Assembly (NCBI GenBank): GCA_030374805.1 | Contig: JARGSG010000228.1 | Coordinates: 62,001-126,000, forward strand | Length of the DNA stretch: 64,000 bases | Direction: 5' to 3' | Source of the DNA: Gracilaria gracilis | Taxonomy: Eukaryota > Rhodophyta > Florideophyceae > Gracilariales > Gracilariaceae | Shown: positions 62,426 to 64,000 of the stretch, in pieces | Position numbering within the stretch: position 1 is the first letter of the stretch | Layout of the letters: the number at the start of each line of letters is the position of its first letter | Translations under genes and position numbers: made by a program | The notes under the pieces: model-generated | What the model was told of the DNA's origin: nothing | Seen by the model: only the letters and a program-made list of their open reading frames with translations | The model's database searches: none

Positions 62426-62806
62426 TCTATCTTTGACCGCGGATCAGCGTACACGCCTTCCGTCCTGCCGTCACCGCCAGAAGATGCGCAGGTCTAACAG
62501 CCGGAGATGCAGCAGGGCATGATACCCAGCGCGGACGGGCGGCAAAGACTGGTGAGAACGTTTGGCACCCTTAAGGCGCTGCAGCTGATGTGGCTATGCT
62601 CCAATTCGACAGGTACTATTCACGCGAACTCATAAGTTCGATGTTGGACGGACCAGGCCTTTTTCCGTTGCAAGTTGCAGCATCATCGTTCGAATAAAAT
62701 TTCTATCTAGGTCCAAGTGGCTGCTGTAGTGCGAGCCAGACTTCTCCTTAACTCGTGAGTGCCAAACAGCTGATTCGTTCTCCATCTTTTTCAATTCCTC
62801 CTCTTT
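62426..62806. other. Spacer between eRF3 and Harbinger element
   Basis: No gene is seen. The missing eRF3 5' end and the Harbinger 3' terminus would both be expected here, but no terminal repeat was identified. Confidence 0.35.
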
Positions 62807-63952
62807 CTATACATATTCTGGAATGCCCTCAGAGTTTATACAAAAATTATGTAGGATCATCCCCACCGCAATAATAGGAACGCAGTCCTCGACACCATAT
62901 TTTAACTCTCCATTGTAAAATACACGCCACCTGCGCTTCAGAATACCGAAAGCCTGTTCACATGTATACGCATAGAAAATAAAAAAAATTAGTTGGGCTC
63001 TGTGAACAAGATACATCCTTACCAGGGAACGGTACCAACAACGAGTTAGATAGACAGTAAACATTATCGCCAACAATTTAGTATCCCAGAAGCAGTTTAC
63101 CTGCATTTAAAAATCTTGACAAAGGAGACATCTCAAAAGCAACCGCATCGTTAGTACTACCCACTGAAAGAGCCCAGAAATCCATAAAACGATACTTGGA
63201 ATCCACCAACGCCTGACCCGGGATCGAAAAAAACCTTTGCGACAAAAGAAGCTCGCTGGGTTTTCAAACCATCCGGGTTTTCTTATGCGCATGCATATTC
63301 CGTCCAAGGCCCCGATGCATCCCGAGAAAGGATTCCAGAAACTCCGAGAAGTCTTAAAGCCCATGCTGAGCTTCTCAAGTTCTTCTTCACTCTCTGGTAT
63401 ACCCGGAAGTGTCATTGTCTCAGTCACCGCCGCGACAAACGCCTTAAAACATTTGTTAACACTGGACTTGCTCACCTTATATGCAAGTATAACATCCTAA
63501 ACACCAGCTCCCGCCATTATTCGCAAATCAATCGCTTTTTTCACTTTTGATTGAATGGATCGAGTGTCCAACGGGGATCTCTCCGAAATGTGCGAACTTT
63601 TTAGAACAGTAGGGTACAGCCTGTTAAAACTACTACGCCCCATTCGAAATGCGCCATAGAAGTCTGTGTCAGAATATAGACTAGTTAGTGATTCAAATGT
63701 CTTCTTAATTGCAGGGTAGCTGCTTCGTGCTCTTCGTCTGTTTGATTACTTGACATGGTGTATTACAAACACCATTGTAAAAATAAGATGGTGTACCGCT
63801 TGAATTATTGCCAGATCGTCGTCCGTAGAGGCCGTTGAGGGGTCACTGTTGCAAGTAGACATGTGTAAAGGCGGGAGGGGAAGAGTTCCGGAAGGTGAGC
63901 TGTTGCGGTTAACCGAAGATCTCGATCGTGGCTGTGGCAGAGCTCTGCGCAA
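62807..63952 (-). pseudogene. Harbinger (PIF/HARBI1-like) transposase, decayed
   Basis: One minus frame from about 63952 passes TAA (about 63752) and TAG (63497-63499). It covers an N-terminal helix-turn-helix (FYGAFRMGRSSFNRLYP; AYKVSKSSVNKCFKAFV) and the start of the DDE_Tnp_4 nuclease (CIGALDGICMRIRKPG, first Asp; SFFCRKGFF). A frameshift in the T7 run near 63235 moves to SKYRFMDFWALSVGSTNDA (second Asp) and a further change near 62985 leads to EQAFGILKRRWRVFY (Glu) and LHNFCI. A GTAAGG...AACAG stretch (about 63022-62955) might instead be an intron. Terminal repeats are not identified; the 5' end may lie beyond 64000. Confidence 0.85.
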
Positions 63953-64000
63953 CGGCAGCGTCTGTCATCATGGCGTATGTTGGCGCGACAGAGTTGTTCT

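Overview
This window is eukaryotic nuclear DNA. It has spliceosomal introns of 57-169 nt (29873-30041, 30318-30374, 30721-30805), Ty3/gypsy chromoviruses, a Ty1/copia element, hAT, pogo and Harbinger DNA transposons, and fragments of typical eukaryotic genes (Sec16, BRM-type SNF2 ATPase, TON2/FASS-type PP2A B'', eRF3, DPH1, RUVBL2). Genes are otherwise nearly intronless. A plant-type TON2 beside LTR-rich, intron-poor DNA suggests an algal lineage, perhaps a red alga, but nothing seen fixes the species.

Layout. 1-1.3 kb: little, perhaps a reverse-transcriptase relic. 1.3-5.5 kb: a complete Ty3/gypsy chromovirus with 211-bp LTRs and a TTCAC target duplication, internally deleted. 5.6-6.8 kb: a decayed gag-like ORF. 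7.0-7.7 kb: a 436-bp palindromic element inside a second inverted repeat. 8.2-9.1 kb: GC-rich degenerate repeats with a 24-bp minisatellite. 9.85-16.4 kb: two DUF659/hAT transposase pseudogenes in convergent orientation, enclosing GC-rich gene fragments, including a sliver of RUVBL2. 17.3-22.4 kb: fragments of a peroxiredoxin-like gene, a HAD hydrolase, TON2 and a BRM-type ATPase, the last two joined head to tail. 22.4-26 kb: unknown ORFs, a third hAT remnant and an acidic Trp-motif protein. 26-29 kb: a transposase-like protein with in-frame stops. 29.7-31 kb: an intron-containing unknown gene. 31.6-36 kb: a decayed Sec16. 37.4-48.9 kb: a second gypsy element (198-bp LTRs) split by a copia element (37851-42792, TSD ACAGC) and by a pogo-like transposon (46241-48786, TSD TA). 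49.1-54.3 kb: a STAND/NLR-like protein (helical N-terminus, NB-ARC, WD40). 54.4-55.3 kb: an 843-bp fold-back element. 55.6-57.3 kb: a SANT-like protein. 57.5-60.2 kb: a GC-rich block with a GDSL esterase fragment and DPH1. 61.2-62.4 kb: eRF3 lacking its P-loop. 62.8-64 kb: a Harbinger transposase.

The overriding theme is decay. Almost every recognisable host gene and transposase is broken by a few in-frame stops or one-base frameshifts while the reading frame on both sides stays coherent. Where the lost residue can be inferred it is often Trp or Gln, as expected from C-to-T / G-to-A transitions, and several frameshifts lie in homopolymer runs. I read this as a TE-rich graveyard of duplicated genes rather than an operating gene neighbourhood. 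No operon-like co-operation is visible. The best candidates for still-functional genes are the unknown ORF at 23015-23968 and the intron-containing gene at 29690-31045.
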